Source: Methanimicrococcus blatticola (GTDB lineage: Archaea > Halobacteriota > Methanosarcinia > Methanosarcinales > Methanosarcinaceae). Taken from it: DNA of 64,000 nt. Position numbers and translations under genes: made by a program. Of the stretch, positions 26,926-35,494 are shown piece after piece; positions within the stretch are counted from its first letter, which is position 1, and each line of letters opens with the position of its first letter. The stretch lies in assembly GCF_004363215.1 (NCBI RefSeq), contig NZ_SNYS01000009.1, forward strand, positions 173,278 through 237,277, written 5' to 3'. The notes beneath the pieces are model-generated. The model searched no databases and had not been told where the DNA came from. It saw only the letters and a program-made list of their open reading frames with translations.

Positions 26926-27597
26926 CCGCAATTCTGCAATTTTGTTCGCTGCCGCTCACAAAATTTTGAATTGCGGTCGTACTTGGACTTTTAGTTTATT
27001 AACAAGAGCCAAACATCAGTTTTTATGTTTTTCGATACCCGGAACGCCCGATAAAGCCCAAAAACAAAAAACGGTTATTTTTCAAAGTTTAAACGGCGTT
27101 CGTTTTTTCTTTAATTTTTGAAAAAGGATGTTTGAGTTTTGAAATGATTGAAAAGTCAAAACAACCGCCTCCAACGACGCGTTTCACGAGCGAAGTGAGT
27201 GAAAGAAGGAGTTGGAGATTCTTACCCATTTGTTAAATAAACAATGAACGAGGTATAATAATCAAACTCAAGCCGATTATTGATTTTATTAACGGCGCGG
27301 TATAATCCGCAATTCTTCAATTTTGCTCGCTGTCGCTCACAAAATCTTGAATTGCGGTCGTACTTGGACTTTTAGTTTATTAACAAAAGCCAAACATCAG
27401 TTTTTATGATTTTCGATACCCTGAACGCCCGATAAAATCCAAAAACAAAAAGGGTTGTTTTTCAAAGTTTAAACGGCGTTCGTTTTTTCTTTAATTTTTG
27501 AAAAAGGATGTTTGAGTTTTGAAATGATTGAAAAGTCAAAACAACCACCTCCAACGACGCGTATCATGAGCGAAGCGAGTGAAAAAAGGAGTTGGAG
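26926..27597 (-). repeat. ABC repeat array, two units in reverse orientation
   Basis: On the plus strand the order is A (26926-26976), C (27010-27134), B (27169-27217), spacer, A (27307-27357), C (27391-27514), B (27549-27597), with a period of about 380 bp. The two units are nearly identical in hairpins and in the GTCGTACTTGGACTTTTAG stretch between A and C. The spacer, which carries CAAACTCAAGCCGATTA, is more variable. This is the same B-C-A order as the array at 11426 when read on the minus strand. Confidence 0.88.
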
Positions 27598-27600
27598 ATT

Positions 27601-27774
27601 CGTCTCATGCGATTAATAAAAAACCAAAGGCATAGGACATTAAAACATAGAAAATCAAAACATAGAAAATCAAAAAGTAAAAGTCAAAAAAAGTAAAAAA
27701 TCAAAAAAATGAAAAACCAAAAAAGTAGAAAATAAAAAATAAAAAAAGTAAAAATTAAATCTTGCTTTTCCTTT
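27601..27774. other. Intergenic simple-sequence tract
   Basis: AAAAAGTAAAA, AAAATCAAAA and ACATAGAAAATC words repeated many times between the ABC array and the 3' end of the next minus-strand gene. ACATAGAAAATCAAA occurs twice at about 27645-27673. Confidence 0.5.
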
Positions 27775-28119
27775 TCAATTTTTAATTTTAACGACAACAT
27801 TTGTGTTAATTGTCCATTCATCCGCTTCGTCTTTTATTTCTTCTGGAATGAGTTTGTTTGAAACATCATTGCCGAGCATTAAAAACGCCGAATTTTTTTC
27901 TTTTTGGATTTGAACCGACGCGAAAACGGAGTAAAAAGGCGTTTCATTTCGAAGCACTTCGACTGCTTTATTTTTCGTTTTGCCGTTTTTCTTATTTTTG
28001 TCCTTTTTCTTATTTTTTACATATTTCTCATATTTTCCGTTTTGTTTCATGGATTTATTGAGTTTTTTTCCGTATTTTCGGATTTTTTTAATTGTTTTTA
28101 TATAATTCATTTTCATCAC
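27775..28119 (-). CDS. Small lysine-rich hypothetical protein
   Basis: A 114-residue protein. Residues 1-50 are almost all Lys, Asn, Tyr and Gly (KYVKNKKKDKNKKNGKTKNK), and residues 52-114 form a short compact-looking domain (AVEVLRNETPFYSVFASVQIQ, AFLMLGNDVSNKLIP, WTINTNVVVKIKN). The family is not recognised. The basic start could bind nucleic acid, or it could be repeat expansion of an A-rich tract. GTG (28119), ATG (28116) and ATG (28110) are all possible starts. It lies divergent from hxlB with an 84-base gap. Confidence 0.5.
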   Translation of the reverse strand: MMKMNYIKTIKKIRKYGKKLNKSMKQNGKYEKYVKNKKKDKNKKNGKTKNKAVEVLRNETPFYSVFASVQIQKEKNSAFLMLGNDVSNKLIPEEIKDEADEWTINTNVVVKIKN

Positions 28120-28203
28120 TTTTCATTACTTTAAAGCGGTTCTTTTATATGAGATTGAAATTAAGACGATATTAATTTATTTTAACTTTAGGAAGGAAAA
28201 AGT

Positions 28204-28836
28204 ATGTCTTGCGGTTGTCAAAAAGATACAGCGAAAGAATCAGTGAATGAATCAATGAAAGAATCAACAGATATTGTCATTGAAACAATGGAAATTTTAG
28301 CCGAACAAATTAAAGCAACAACAGAAGCTGTGTCGCAAAATGAAATCTATGATATGCTGACAACACTTTTAACCGCCAAAGAATCCGGAAACACCGTTTT
28401 CGTTGCCGGTGCCGGACGCTCAGGTCTTATGGGACGCGCTTTTGCAATGCGCCTCATGCATATGGGATTTAAAACATATGTTGTCGGCGACACCGTTACG
28501 CCCGCTGTTCAAAAAGGCGATGTTTTGGTGGCAATTTCCGGATCCGGAAACACAAAATCAATCGTTGAAATCGGCAGCAAATGCAAAACAATCGGCGCAA
28601 CCGTCATTGCAATCACATCCAAAGACGGATCCGATCTCAAAAAATTACCGGCAATCAATGTGATTTTGCCCGCCAAATCCAAAGATGACAATTCAGGCGG
28701 CCCTGTCAAAACACCGATGGGAACATCATTTGAAATCTTAGCACTTGTCTTTTTAGACTCGGTTATTATGCAACTTATTGATTTGACCGGCGTAACAGAA
28801 GATGAAATGAAAGCCCGTCACGCAAATACCGAGTAA
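28204..28836 (+). CDS. hxlB: 6-phospho-3-hexuloisomerase
   Basis: A 210-residue SIS-domain isomerase that interconverts 3-hexulose 6-phosphate and fructose 6-phosphate, used by archaea in the reverse ribulose monophosphate route to make pentoses. The SIS motifs VFVAGAGRSGLMGRAFAMRLMHMG and VAISGSGNTKSIVE and the C-terminal GTSFEILALVFLDSVI match HxlB. The first about 20 residues (MSCGCQKD followed by ESVNESMKES) are an extra Cys-containing and repetitive stretch. The start ATG follows TTAGGAAGG. No hxlA or formaldehyde-activating fusion is adjacent. Confidence 0.9.
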   Translation: MSCGCQKDTAKESVNESMKESTDIVIETMEILAEQIKATTEAVSQNEIYDMLTTLLTAKESGNTVFVAGAGRSGLMGRAFAMRLMHMGFKTYVVGDTVTPAVQKGDVLVAISGSGNTKSIVEIGSKCKTIGATVIAITSKDGSDLKKLPAINVILPAKSKDDNSGGPVKTPMGTSFEILALVFLDSVIMQLIDLTGVTEDEMKARHANTE

Positions 28837-28863
28837 TTAAATTTCAATAAATCAAAAAATCAA

Positions 28864-28925
28864 AATTTAAAAATTTAAAAATTTAAAAATTTAAAAATTT
28901 AAAAATTTAAAAATTTTAAAAACCA
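28864..28925 (+). repeat. AAAAATTT tandem repeat downstream of hxlB
   Basis: About six copies of the 8-9 bp word AAAAATTTA in a row (28873-28918), then AAAATTTTAAAAA. It is a simple slippage tract, and no gene is present between hxlB and the aminotransferase. Confidence 0.8.
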
Positions 28926-29110
28926 ACAATTTAAAATTAATCATTCAAAAATTAATTAATAATTTAAAAATTAACATTTACTTCAAAAATTAATAATATT
29001 CCACAAATTAATTATTTTTGATAAATTCAATTTATTTTAATCATTTATCATTAATCAAAGTTCATTAAATGAATATAAATTAATTTCAATCAATCATCAT
29101 GAGGAAAATT

Positions 29111-30223
29111 ATGTCTGACATCCAATTTTCAAAAGGCGTCTCAAGCATTAATATCTCCGGCATCCGCAAATTGTTTGAAGCCGCCGGTCCGAATGCGATT
29201 AACTTAGGCATCGGCCAGCCGGATTTTGATACCCCTCAAAATATCAAACTTGCGGCCATCCAAGCCATTGAAGACGGTTTTACAGGTTACACCGCAGGTC
29301 TCGGCATTCCCGAACTTCGAAACGCAATCAGCGACAAATTCAAGCGTGAAAACAATTTTGAAGTCAGCCCCGACCAAATCATGGTCACCTCCGGCGCGTC
29401 AGAAGCGCTTTACATCACAACCGCCGCCTTAGCCAGCCCGGGCGATGAAGTTCTCATCCCAAACCCCGGATTTCTCGCTTACAAATCCATCGTCAACATG
29501 CTCAACGGCAAAGATGTCAGCGTTAAAATGAAAGAAGACTTGACCGTTGACCCGAATGATGTTTTGGAAAAAATCACACCCAAAACCAAAGCCTTAATTT
29601 TAAATTCTCCCGGAAATCCAACCGGTGCCGTTTCTTCCAAAGAAGACATCAAAGCCATTGCCGATATTGCAACGGACAAAAATATCACAATCATTTCCGA
29701 CGAAGTCTATGAATATTTCATTTACGAAGGAACGCACACAAGCCCCGCGCAGTTCACCGACAATGTTGTAACCATCAACGCTTTCTCAAAAAGCTATTCC
29801 ATGACCGGTTGGCGCGTCGGCTATCTCGCCGCGAACAGCGATTATGTCGGCCAGATTTTAAAGGTTCACCAATATTTACAGGCCTGTGCCAGTTCAATCG
29901 GTCAGAAAGCCGCTCTTGAAGCGATTACCGGACCTCAGGAATCTGTCACAATCATGAGAAATGAATTCAAAAAGAGACGTGACTTTTTAGTCAAAGGGCT
30001 TCATGACATCGGCATCAATTGCGTAACGCCGCAGGGCGCTTTTTACGCGTTCCCTGAAGTTAAGAATTGCGACGAAGCCGCCGCCAATCTTTTGAAAAAT
30101 GATGTCGTTGTAACCCCGGGAACCGCTTTCGGTGAAAACGGCAAAGATCACATTCGTATTTCATACGCTTCTTCAATGGAAAATATTGAAAAAGCATTGG
30201 AAATCATGGGAAGAGTTCTCTAA
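29111..30223 (+). CDS. Class I/II pyridoxal-phosphate aminotransferase (AspB family)
   Basis: A 370-residue fold-type I aminotransferase. The N-terminal NLGIGQPDFDTP, the cofactor-contacting NSPGNPTGAV, the SDEVYE strand and the Schiff-base lysine in NAFSKSYSMTGWRVGY are present, and the terminal HIRISYASS supplies the substrate carboxylate-binding Arg. It would transfer an amino group between an amino acid (aspartate or an aromatic one) and 2-oxoglutarate; exact specificity cannot be read. The start is at ATG 29111, because the in-frame ATG 12 bases upstream (29099) overlaps the ATGAGGAAAATT Shine-Dalgarno. It is isolated, with AT-rich DNA upstream. Confidence 0.9.
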   Translation: MSDIQFSKGVSSINISGIRKLFEAAGPNAINLGIGQPDFDTPQNIKLAAIQAIEDGFTGYTAGLGIPELRNAISDKFKRENNFEVSPDQIMVTSGASEALYITTAALASPGDEVLIPNPGFLAYKSIVNMLNGKDVSVKMKEDLTVDPNDVLEKITPKTKALILNSPGNPTGAVSSKEDIKAIADIATDKNITIISDEVYEYFIYEGTHTSPAQFTDNVVTINAFSKSYSMTGWRVGYLAANSDYVGQILKVHQYLQACASSIGQKAALEAITGPQESVTIMRNEFKKRRDFLVKGLHDIGINCVTPQGAFYAFPEVKNCDEAAANLLKNDVVVTPGTAFGENGKDHIRISYASSMENIEKALEIMGRVL

Positions 30224-30282
30224 CTCTTCTTTTTATTTTTTCATTTTTTTACTTTTTATTTTTACTTTTTTTATTTTCTTAC

Positions 30283-31281
30283 TTAAAAATCATCGCGAAG
30301 CGGCGGCATTTCTTCAAATTTCGGCTCCACTTTCGGAAGCATCCCGATTAATTTTTCAACTAAATTTTCAATGCCTTCGCCGGTCATTGTTGAAATAATA
30401 TATTCGATTTCATCTGGCTTTTTAAATTCGTCTCTGTCGGCTTTATTGGCGACAATAATGGATGGAATGACAAACTGGTCCTGAATTTCATGCGCCAGCT
30501 TTAACTGGGCTTCAATGTCATAACCGCAGCTTTCGCTCGGGTCAATCAAAATAAGAACAATTGCGTCAAGACGTCGCAATGCGGTGATGGCCTGAAGTTC
30601 AATTTCATTTCTTTCAGACATCGGGCGGTCTAAAAGTCCGGGCGTATCAATAATTTGATAGCGGAGCCCTTCTCTTTCCATGTGGCCGATGTGAATGCCT
30701 TTGGTTGTAAACGGATAAGAAGCAACTTCGGGCGTTGCGTTTGTTACAGATTTGACAAAACTGGATTTTCCGACATTCGGATATCCGGCAACGATGACGG
30801 TCGGCTCTTCACGAACATCAGGCAATTTTCGAAGCACATTTCGGGCTTCGCCGAGCAGCAGCAAATCTTTGCTGATAGATCCGATAATTGAGCTCATGCG
30901 GCCGAACGCTTCTTTTCGGGGAACATCGGGCGTTTTATTGCCGCGGATTTTGCCGATGTATTCGCGTGACATCGAATGGATTTTTTCAGACGCCCATTTC
31001 ACGTTGTTTAAAGATTTTTTTAAGTCATCGACACCGATTAAAATGTCGGCTAAATCGTAATAAAAAGGAGAAATATTATCAAAACTCGGAAACATTTTGG
31101 TGATGGACGCTAAATTATCCGTTAAAATGTTGGCTGCGGTCAAAAGCATCGCTTCATTGGCTTCACAGCGGGATGTCGGTCCGTCAATTGTTTTGCCGGC
31201 CATTGTCCTGACAGATCGGCTGTACGCTTTGTCTAAAAGCTCCTCCGACGTCGGAATTGTTTTAATTTTTTCAAAAATCAT
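30283..31281 (-). CDS. Nog1-type GTPase
   Basis: A 332-residue GTP-binding protein of the NOG1/OBG group. An N-terminal helical domain (residues 1-160) precedes the G domain with G1 AGYPNVGKSS, G2 YPFTTKGIHIGH, G3 DTPGLLDRP and G4 ANKAD. Archaeal Nog1 is linked to large ribosomal subunit assembly by homology to the eukaryotic nucleolar protein. It ends soon after the G domain, as is usual in archaea. It converges on the aminotransferase gene, 60 bases apart. The long upstream gap is shared with the divergent HTH-CBS gene. Confidence 0.88.
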   Translation of the reverse strand: MIFEKIKTIPTSEELLDKAYSRSVRTMAGKTIDGPTSRCEANEAMLLTAANILTDNLASITKMFPSFDNISPFYYDLADILIGVDDLKKSLNNVKWASEKIHSMSREYIGKIRGNKTPDVPRKEAFGRMSSIIGSISKDLLLLGEARNVLRKLPDVREEPTVIVAGYPNVGKSSFVKSVTNATPEVASYPFTTKGIHIGHMEREGLRYQIIDTPGLLDRPMSERNEIELQAITALRRLDAIVLILIDPSESCGYDIEAQLKLAHEIQDQFVIPSIIVANKADRDEFKKPDEIEYIISTMTGEGIENLVEKLIGMLPKVEPKFEEMPPLRDDF

Positions 31282-31706
31282 AATAAAACCTGAAATCTTT
31301 GTTAGAAGCGCTACATAGATAAACGAAGTAGATAAGCTTTCTTATATTACTCTTTTATAACTCTTTTTTAGGAGCGGTTCGAATTTTTTTAAACGGATGT
31401 AATAATTTCTATCAAAAATTATATCTTTATGAGCATATTTATTATAATAGCAAGCCATAAATAAAAATGATAAAAACGATAAAAATGTATTGTAAACAAA
31501 TTCTTTATTTATATCTATTATTGTATAAAAATTGTCGGCGATTCATTGTCAAACAATACAAAAAACGTAAACCTTCGAAAATGGATTTATATAGATAAAT
31601 GTCCTAAATGTAATTTACATATTTGATTATGTATTTTAGATTTATTCTTTAAAATCAATCCGAGAGACATAAAATTGTTTTTTTGGCGGATTAATAAAGT
31701 GATATC
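31282..31706. other. Divergent AT-rich promoter region
   Basis: About 425 bp between the Nog1-type GTPase gene and the HTH-CBS gene. AT-rich, with no ORF. A TATA candidate for the right-hand gene is at 31587-31595, and the TATTTATTATAATAGC stretch near 31436-31451 could serve the left-hand gene. Confidence 0.45.
31587..31595 (+). promoter_or_regulatory. TATA box candidate for the HTH-CBS gene
   Basis: TTTATATAG, about 112 bases upstream of the ATG, within otherwise AT-rich DNA. It is preceded by CGAAAATGGA. Confidence 0.4.
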
Positions 31707-32582
31707 ATGGATTTAACAGCGATTCAAAAAGATATTTTAACGGCTTTAGTTAACCTTCAGCGACAGAAAGAATCTGCCGTCAAAGGCGAAGAGATTGCAG
31801 ATCTCATTCACCGAAATCCCGGTACGATTCGAAATCAAATGCAGCTTTTAAAAGCGCTCGGCCTTGTTGAAGGTGTTCCGGGACCCAAAGGCGGTTACCG
31901 CCCGACCGGCGAAGCTTATCAAGCGCTTGATATTGAAGTTATGGATGAAGAAATGGTTGTCCCGGTTTACCGCAACGGCTCGGCTGTTAACAACACAACG
32001 ACCGCCGAAATTTCATTCACAACCGTCCGCAATCCCGAGAAATGCAAAGGCGTTGTCAAAATCATCGGCAACATTAAAGATTTCAATGCCGGCGACCAAA
32101 TTCAAGTCGGCCCGACACCTGTTAACCGCCTCACCGTCCGCGGTGAAGTGTACGGCCGCGATGACAGCAATAATTTAATTTTAATTAACATCACCGAAAT
32201 GGTTTCACTTCCGAAGAAGAATGTCAAATTCTACATGAAACCGCTCACGCTTGCCGTGAACAGCGGTCTTGACCTTCAGGAAGTTTCCCGCCACTTCATT
32301 GCCAAAAACTTACACGGCGCAGCGGTTGAAGACAACGGCAAGATTGTCGGCGTCATCACGACAACCGATGTGACAAAAGCCGTTGCGATGAACAAGCTTG
32401 ATGTCAAAGCCAAAGACATCATGACCAAAGAACTCATCACAGTCGACGGTGAAATGCAGCTTTACGACGTTGTCCGCCTGTTCCACAAATATAACATCGG
32501 TCAGCTTGTTGTGACCGTTGACGGCATTCCGAAAGGCATTTTGTCCAAGACAGATGTCATGAACGAACTTGCCGTTTACTGA
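31707..32582 (+). CDS. Winged-helix protein with C-terminal CBS pair
   Basis: A 291-residue probable regulator. Residues 1-70 form a winged helix (IAD..HRNPGTIRNQMQLLKALGLVEGVPGPKGGY). Residues 80-170 form a beta-rich domain (TTAEISFTTVRNPEKCKGVVKIIG). The last 115 residues hold two CBS motifs (VSRHFIAKNLHGAAVEDNGKIVGVITTTDV and IMTKELITVDGEMQLYDVVRLF, GIPKGILSKTDVMNEL), which in other proteins bind adenosyl nucleotides. It would be a metabolite-sensing transcription factor. Its target is not evident; it lies alone upstream of ahbC with a hairpin in between. Confidence 0.85.
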   Translation: MDLTAIQKDILTALVNLQRQKESAVKGEEIADLIHRNPGTIRNQMQLLKALGLVEGVPGPKGGYRPTGEAYQALDIEVMDEEMVVPVYRNGSAVNNTTTAEISFTTVRNPEKCKGVVKIIGNIKDFNAGDQIQVGPTPVNRLTVRGEVYGRDDSNNLILINITEMVSLPKKNVKFYMKPLTLAVNSGLDLQEVSRHFIAKNLHGAAVEDNGKIVGVITTTDVTKAVAMNKLDVKAKDIMTKELITVDGEMQLYDVVRLFHKYNIGQLVVTVDGIPKGILSKTDVMNELAVY

Positions 32583-32583
32583 T

Positions 32584-32607
32584 GATTTTGGATTTTTATT
32601 CAAAATC
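32584..32607 (+). terminator. Hairpin after the HTH-CBS gene
   Basis: GATTTTG and CAAAATC pair around GATTTTTATT, starting next to the stop codon and followed by a T/C-rich run (TCCTTTTCTTTTTT). Confidence 0.55.
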
Positions 32608-32808
32608 TCCTTTTCTTTTTTATTTTAAATTTCTTTTTTTATTCTGAATTTCTTTTTTGTTCTAAATTCTTCTTTTAAAATTCAGTCTCTTGTTCTCTTT
32701 TTAAAACAATTTCATTAATCGGAATGATTATTATTATAAAAAATTCTGCTTATGCCGAACATTTTTTTTCAGAAAGGTATTTAATGATTATTGTATAAGT
32801 TAGGGTCT

Positions 32809-34023
32809 ATGATTGGTATTTCTAAATTATATTGCGGTACCGTCGAGCCGTCTGACGCTCTTCGTTACAATCGCGATTCAAAAAAGTTACCGTCACATCT
32901 GCTTCAGTTTTCTAAAGACAAAAAACCTGTTGTCGTATGGAATATGACAAAAAGATGCAACCTCGGATGCGTCCACTGCTATGCGCATGCGGTCAATCCG
33001 AATGTTGAGGATAAAACGGAACTTACAACGGAAGAGGGAAAAGCACTTATTGACGATTTAGCGGAATTCGGATCACCCGTCATTTTATTTTCGGGCGGCG
33101 AACCGCTTCTTCGAGAAGATTTGGTGGAATTGGCTCAATACGCGAAAGACAAAGGCATGCGCGCCGTTATTTCAACCAACGGAACGCTCATTACAAAAGA
33201 AAAAGCGAAACAGCTCAAAGAAGTCGGTTTGTCTTACGTCGGCATCTCACTTGACGGTATGCCGGAAGTGAACGACCGTTTCCGCTGCTACGACGGTGCT
33301 TTTGATGAAGCGATTCAAGGTCTTAAAAATTGTCAGGACGAAGGCATAAAAGTCGGTCTCCGCTTTACAATTAACAAACACAATGTTGATGAAATTCCGG
33401 CGATTTTTGACTTCCTGGAACGCGAAAAGATTCCGAGAATTTGTTTCTATCACTTAGTTTACGCCGGCCGCGGCAGTAAAATGGTAGAAGAAGATTTAAC
33501 GCACGAAGAAACGCGAAAAGTCGTTGATTTAATCATGGACAAAACCGCCGAGCTTCACGCAAAAGGATTCCCCGCCGAAGTTTTGACGGTGGATAACCAT
33601 TGCGATGCGCCTTACATTTACATGCGCCTGTTAAAAGAAAATCCCGCACGCGCCGCCGAAGTTTATGAACTTTTGGAAATGAATCAGGGCAATTCAACCG
33701 GCATCGGAATCGGCTGTGTTTCCTGGAACGGCGATGTTCACGCCGATCAATTCTGGCGCCATCACACATTCGGCAACATCCGTGAAAGACCGTTTTCTGA
33801 AATCTGGACCGACACAAGCGATCCGCTCATGGCCGGCTTGAAAGACAGGAAAGATTTGCTGCGCGCCAACGCACCCAAATGCGCCCGCTGCCAGTGGCTG
33901 GCAGTCTGCAACGGCAACTTCCGCGTTCGCGCCGAAGCCGTGACCGGCAACGTTTGGGGTGATGATCCGGCCTGTTATTTCACGGAAGAAGAAATTACAA
34001 AAAAACCTGAAAGCGGAAATTGA
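32809..34023 (+). CDS. ahbC: 12,18-didecarboxysiroheme deacetylase (AhbC)
   Basis: A 404-residue radical SAM enzyme of the siroheme-dependent haem pathway, removing acetate side chains from didecarboxysiroheme to give Fe-coproporphyrin III. The conserved start (IGISKLYCGTVEPSDALRY, SHLLQFSKDKKPVVVWNMT), the cluster motif CNLGCVHC (C50, C54, C57), GGEPLLREDL and the C-terminal cluster-binding CARCQWLAVCNG all fit AhbC. The start ATG 32809 has TAGGG in front; an in-frame TTG 18 bases earlier is less likely. ahbD and ahbA/B are not in the window. Haem is used in methanogens with cytochromes or haem proteins. Confidence 0.93.
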   Translation: MIGISKLYCGTVEPSDALRYNRDSKKLPSHLLQFSKDKKPVVVWNMTKRCNLGCVHCYAHAVNPNVEDKTELTTEEGKALIDDLAEFGSPVILFSGGEPLLREDLVELAQYAKDKGMRAVISTNGTLITKEKAKQLKEVGLSYVGISLDGMPEVNDRFRCYDGAFDEAIQGLKNCQDEGIKVGLRFTINKHNVDEIPAIFDFLEREKIPRICFYHLVYAGRGSKMVEEDLTHEETRKVVDLIMDKTAELHAKGFPAEVLTVDNHCDAPYIYMRLLKENPARAAEVYELLEMNQGNSTGIGIGCVSWNGDVHADQFWRHHTFGNIRERPFSEIWTDTSDPLMAGLKDRKDLLRANAPKCARCQWLAVCNGNFRVRAEAVTGNVWGDDPACYFTEEEITKKPESGN

Positions 34024-34088
34024 TTCCGTTTTCTTTTTATTTTCCTTTTTCTTCTATTTTTATTTGACCAATTTCTTTTATTTCATTT

Positions 34089-34173
34089 GCAGGGGTTGCC
34101 GAGCTTGGTCAAAGGCGCAGGGCTTAGGACCCTGTTCTGTAGAGATTCGCGGGTTCGAATCCCGTCCCCTGCA
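34089..34173 (+). tRNA. tRNA-Leu (TAG)
   Basis: An 85-base class II tRNA. Acceptor GCAGGGG pairs with CCCCTGC, the anticodon stem is CAGGG/CCCTG with loop CTTAGGA giving anticodon TAG, a long variable arm TTCTGTAGAGATTCG follows, and the T arm is CGGGTTCGAATCCCG. No intron; CCA is not encoded. Confidence 0.95.
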
Positions 34174-34209
34174 TCACATCTCTGATAAACATATCTGATA
34201 GAGGATTAT

Positions 34210-35310
34210 ATGCCGGAATTAATGAAAGACAAATTTTATAATGACAAGTCTGTTCACGAACTTGCTTTGCGCATTCAAGCTGTTTATCCTTTGTTTCAAA
34301 CAGATGATTTTGTCAGCGGCATAATGGATGAAACATGGAATGAGTTGGAATTAAAAGCCCGCATGCGTCGAATTTCTGAAAATTTAGGAAAATATTTGCC
34401 GGCCGACTATGAACAGGCGCTTGTCATTATTGATCAAGTCCTGGCAGGTTATCCAGAGGGACATAACGACTTTTCTTTAATGTATTTTCCGGATTTTGTT
34501 GAAGTTTTTGGGCAGGATGAATGCCATTTGGAGTTATCAATCGCTGCGCTTGAGAAGTATACTCCTTTCTCTTCTTCCGAATTTGCTGTAAGGCCGTTTA
34601 TCATACACAACAAAAAGCGTATGATGGCACAGATGGCGGTTTGGGCTGAAAATGATAATGAGCATGTCAGACGGCTTGCCTCTGAAGGTTGCCGTCCCGC
34701 TCTTCCATGGGGACAAGCATTGCCCTGCTTTAAAAAAGATCCAACGCCGGTTCTTAAGATTTTGGAAAAACTGAAAGCTGATCCATCACTGTATGTCCGT
34801 AAAAGTGTGGCCAACAATTTAAATGATATTTCTAAAACACATCCGGACTTGGTTGCGAAACTTGCAAAAGAGTGGTACGGGAAAAACGAATATACCGATT
34901 GGATTGTCAAACACGGATGCCGAACGCTGCTTAAAAAAGGCAATCGGGATGTGCTGGCTATTTTCGGGTTCCAAAATGCCGCTTCCGTAAATGTAGAAAA
35001 TTTTACATTAAATGCGTCGTCTGTTTCAATCGGAGACGACATTGTTTTTTCATTTGCCGTTTCGGTCAAAGAACCGATAAAGGTCAGACTGGAATACGGA
35101 ATTGATTATGTCAAATCCAACGGGAAACGAAACAGAAAAATATTTCAAATTTCTGAAATTTCACTCAAAGAAAACCAAAAAAAAGTTTATTCAAAAAAGC
35201 ACTCCTTCGCAGATGCAAGCACAAGGAAACATCATCCTGGGATGCATTCCGTGACGCTTATTGTCAACGGTGCGGAGAAAGGAACGCTTGATTTTGAATT
35301 AACAAAGTAA
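34210..35310 (+). CDS. alkC: AlkC-family DNA-3-methyladenine glycosylase
   Basis: A 366-residue HEAT-like-repeat DNA repair protein. The helical repeats (residues 1-255) include RLASEGCRPALPWGQAL, PVLKILEKLKADPSLYVRKSVANNLNDISKTHPDLV and CRTLLKKGNRDVLAIFGF, typical of AlkC/AlkD alkylpurine glycosylases. The last about 100 residues (SVSIGDDIVFSFAVSV...HSVTLIVNG) form an Ig-like beta domain, as described for one AlkC branch. It would excise alkylated adenine by clasping DNA without base flipping. The start ATG follows AGAGGATT. It is alone between tRNA-Leu and the methyltransferase gene. Base use is like the host average. Confidence 0.87.
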   Translation: MPELMKDKFYNDKSVHELALRIQAVYPLFQTDDFVSGIMDETWNELELKARMRRISENLGKYLPADYEQALVIIDQVLAGYPEGHNDFSLMYFPDFVEVFGQDECHLELSIAALEKYTPFSSSEFAVRPFIIHNKKRMMAQMAVWAENDNEHVRRLASEGCRPALPWGQALPCFKKDPTPVLKILEKLKADPSLYVRKSVANNLNDISKTHPDLVAKLAKEWYGKNEYTDWIVKHGCRTLLKKGNRDVLAIFGFQNAASVNVENFTLNASSVSIGDDIVFSFAVSVKEPIKVRLEYGIDYVKSNGKRNRKIFQISEISLKENQKKVYSKKHSFADASTRKHHPGMHSVTLIVNGAEKGTLDFELTK

Positions 35311-35426
35311 TAAAACGGATTTTACATCGGCTTCTATTTTCATCTGTCACAGACGGGTTTTTCGGCATTTTTTACTGACCGTTCTTTTTTTCTTCTTCGA
35401 TTTTATATTTTTAAATTTAAGTAATT

Positions 35427-35437
35427 ATTTATATCGT
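35427..35437 (+). promoter_or_regulatory. TATA box candidate for the methyltransferase gene
   Basis: ATTTATATCGT within a TAATTATTTATATCG block, about 60 bases upstream of the ATG at 35495, with a GGAGGT Shine-Dalgarno in between. A second TATA-like CTATATAG lies at 35441-35448. Confidence 0.4.
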
Positions 35438-35494
35438 TATCTATATAGTTATATTGGAAAACGAAAAAACGGAATTAAACGGAGGTAAAATTTT

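Noticed and set aside
28864..28925. Possible origin-like AT repeats after hxlB
   Set aside because: AAAAATTTA slippage tract only; no Orc1/Cdc6 gene or origin-recognition-box pairs nearby.
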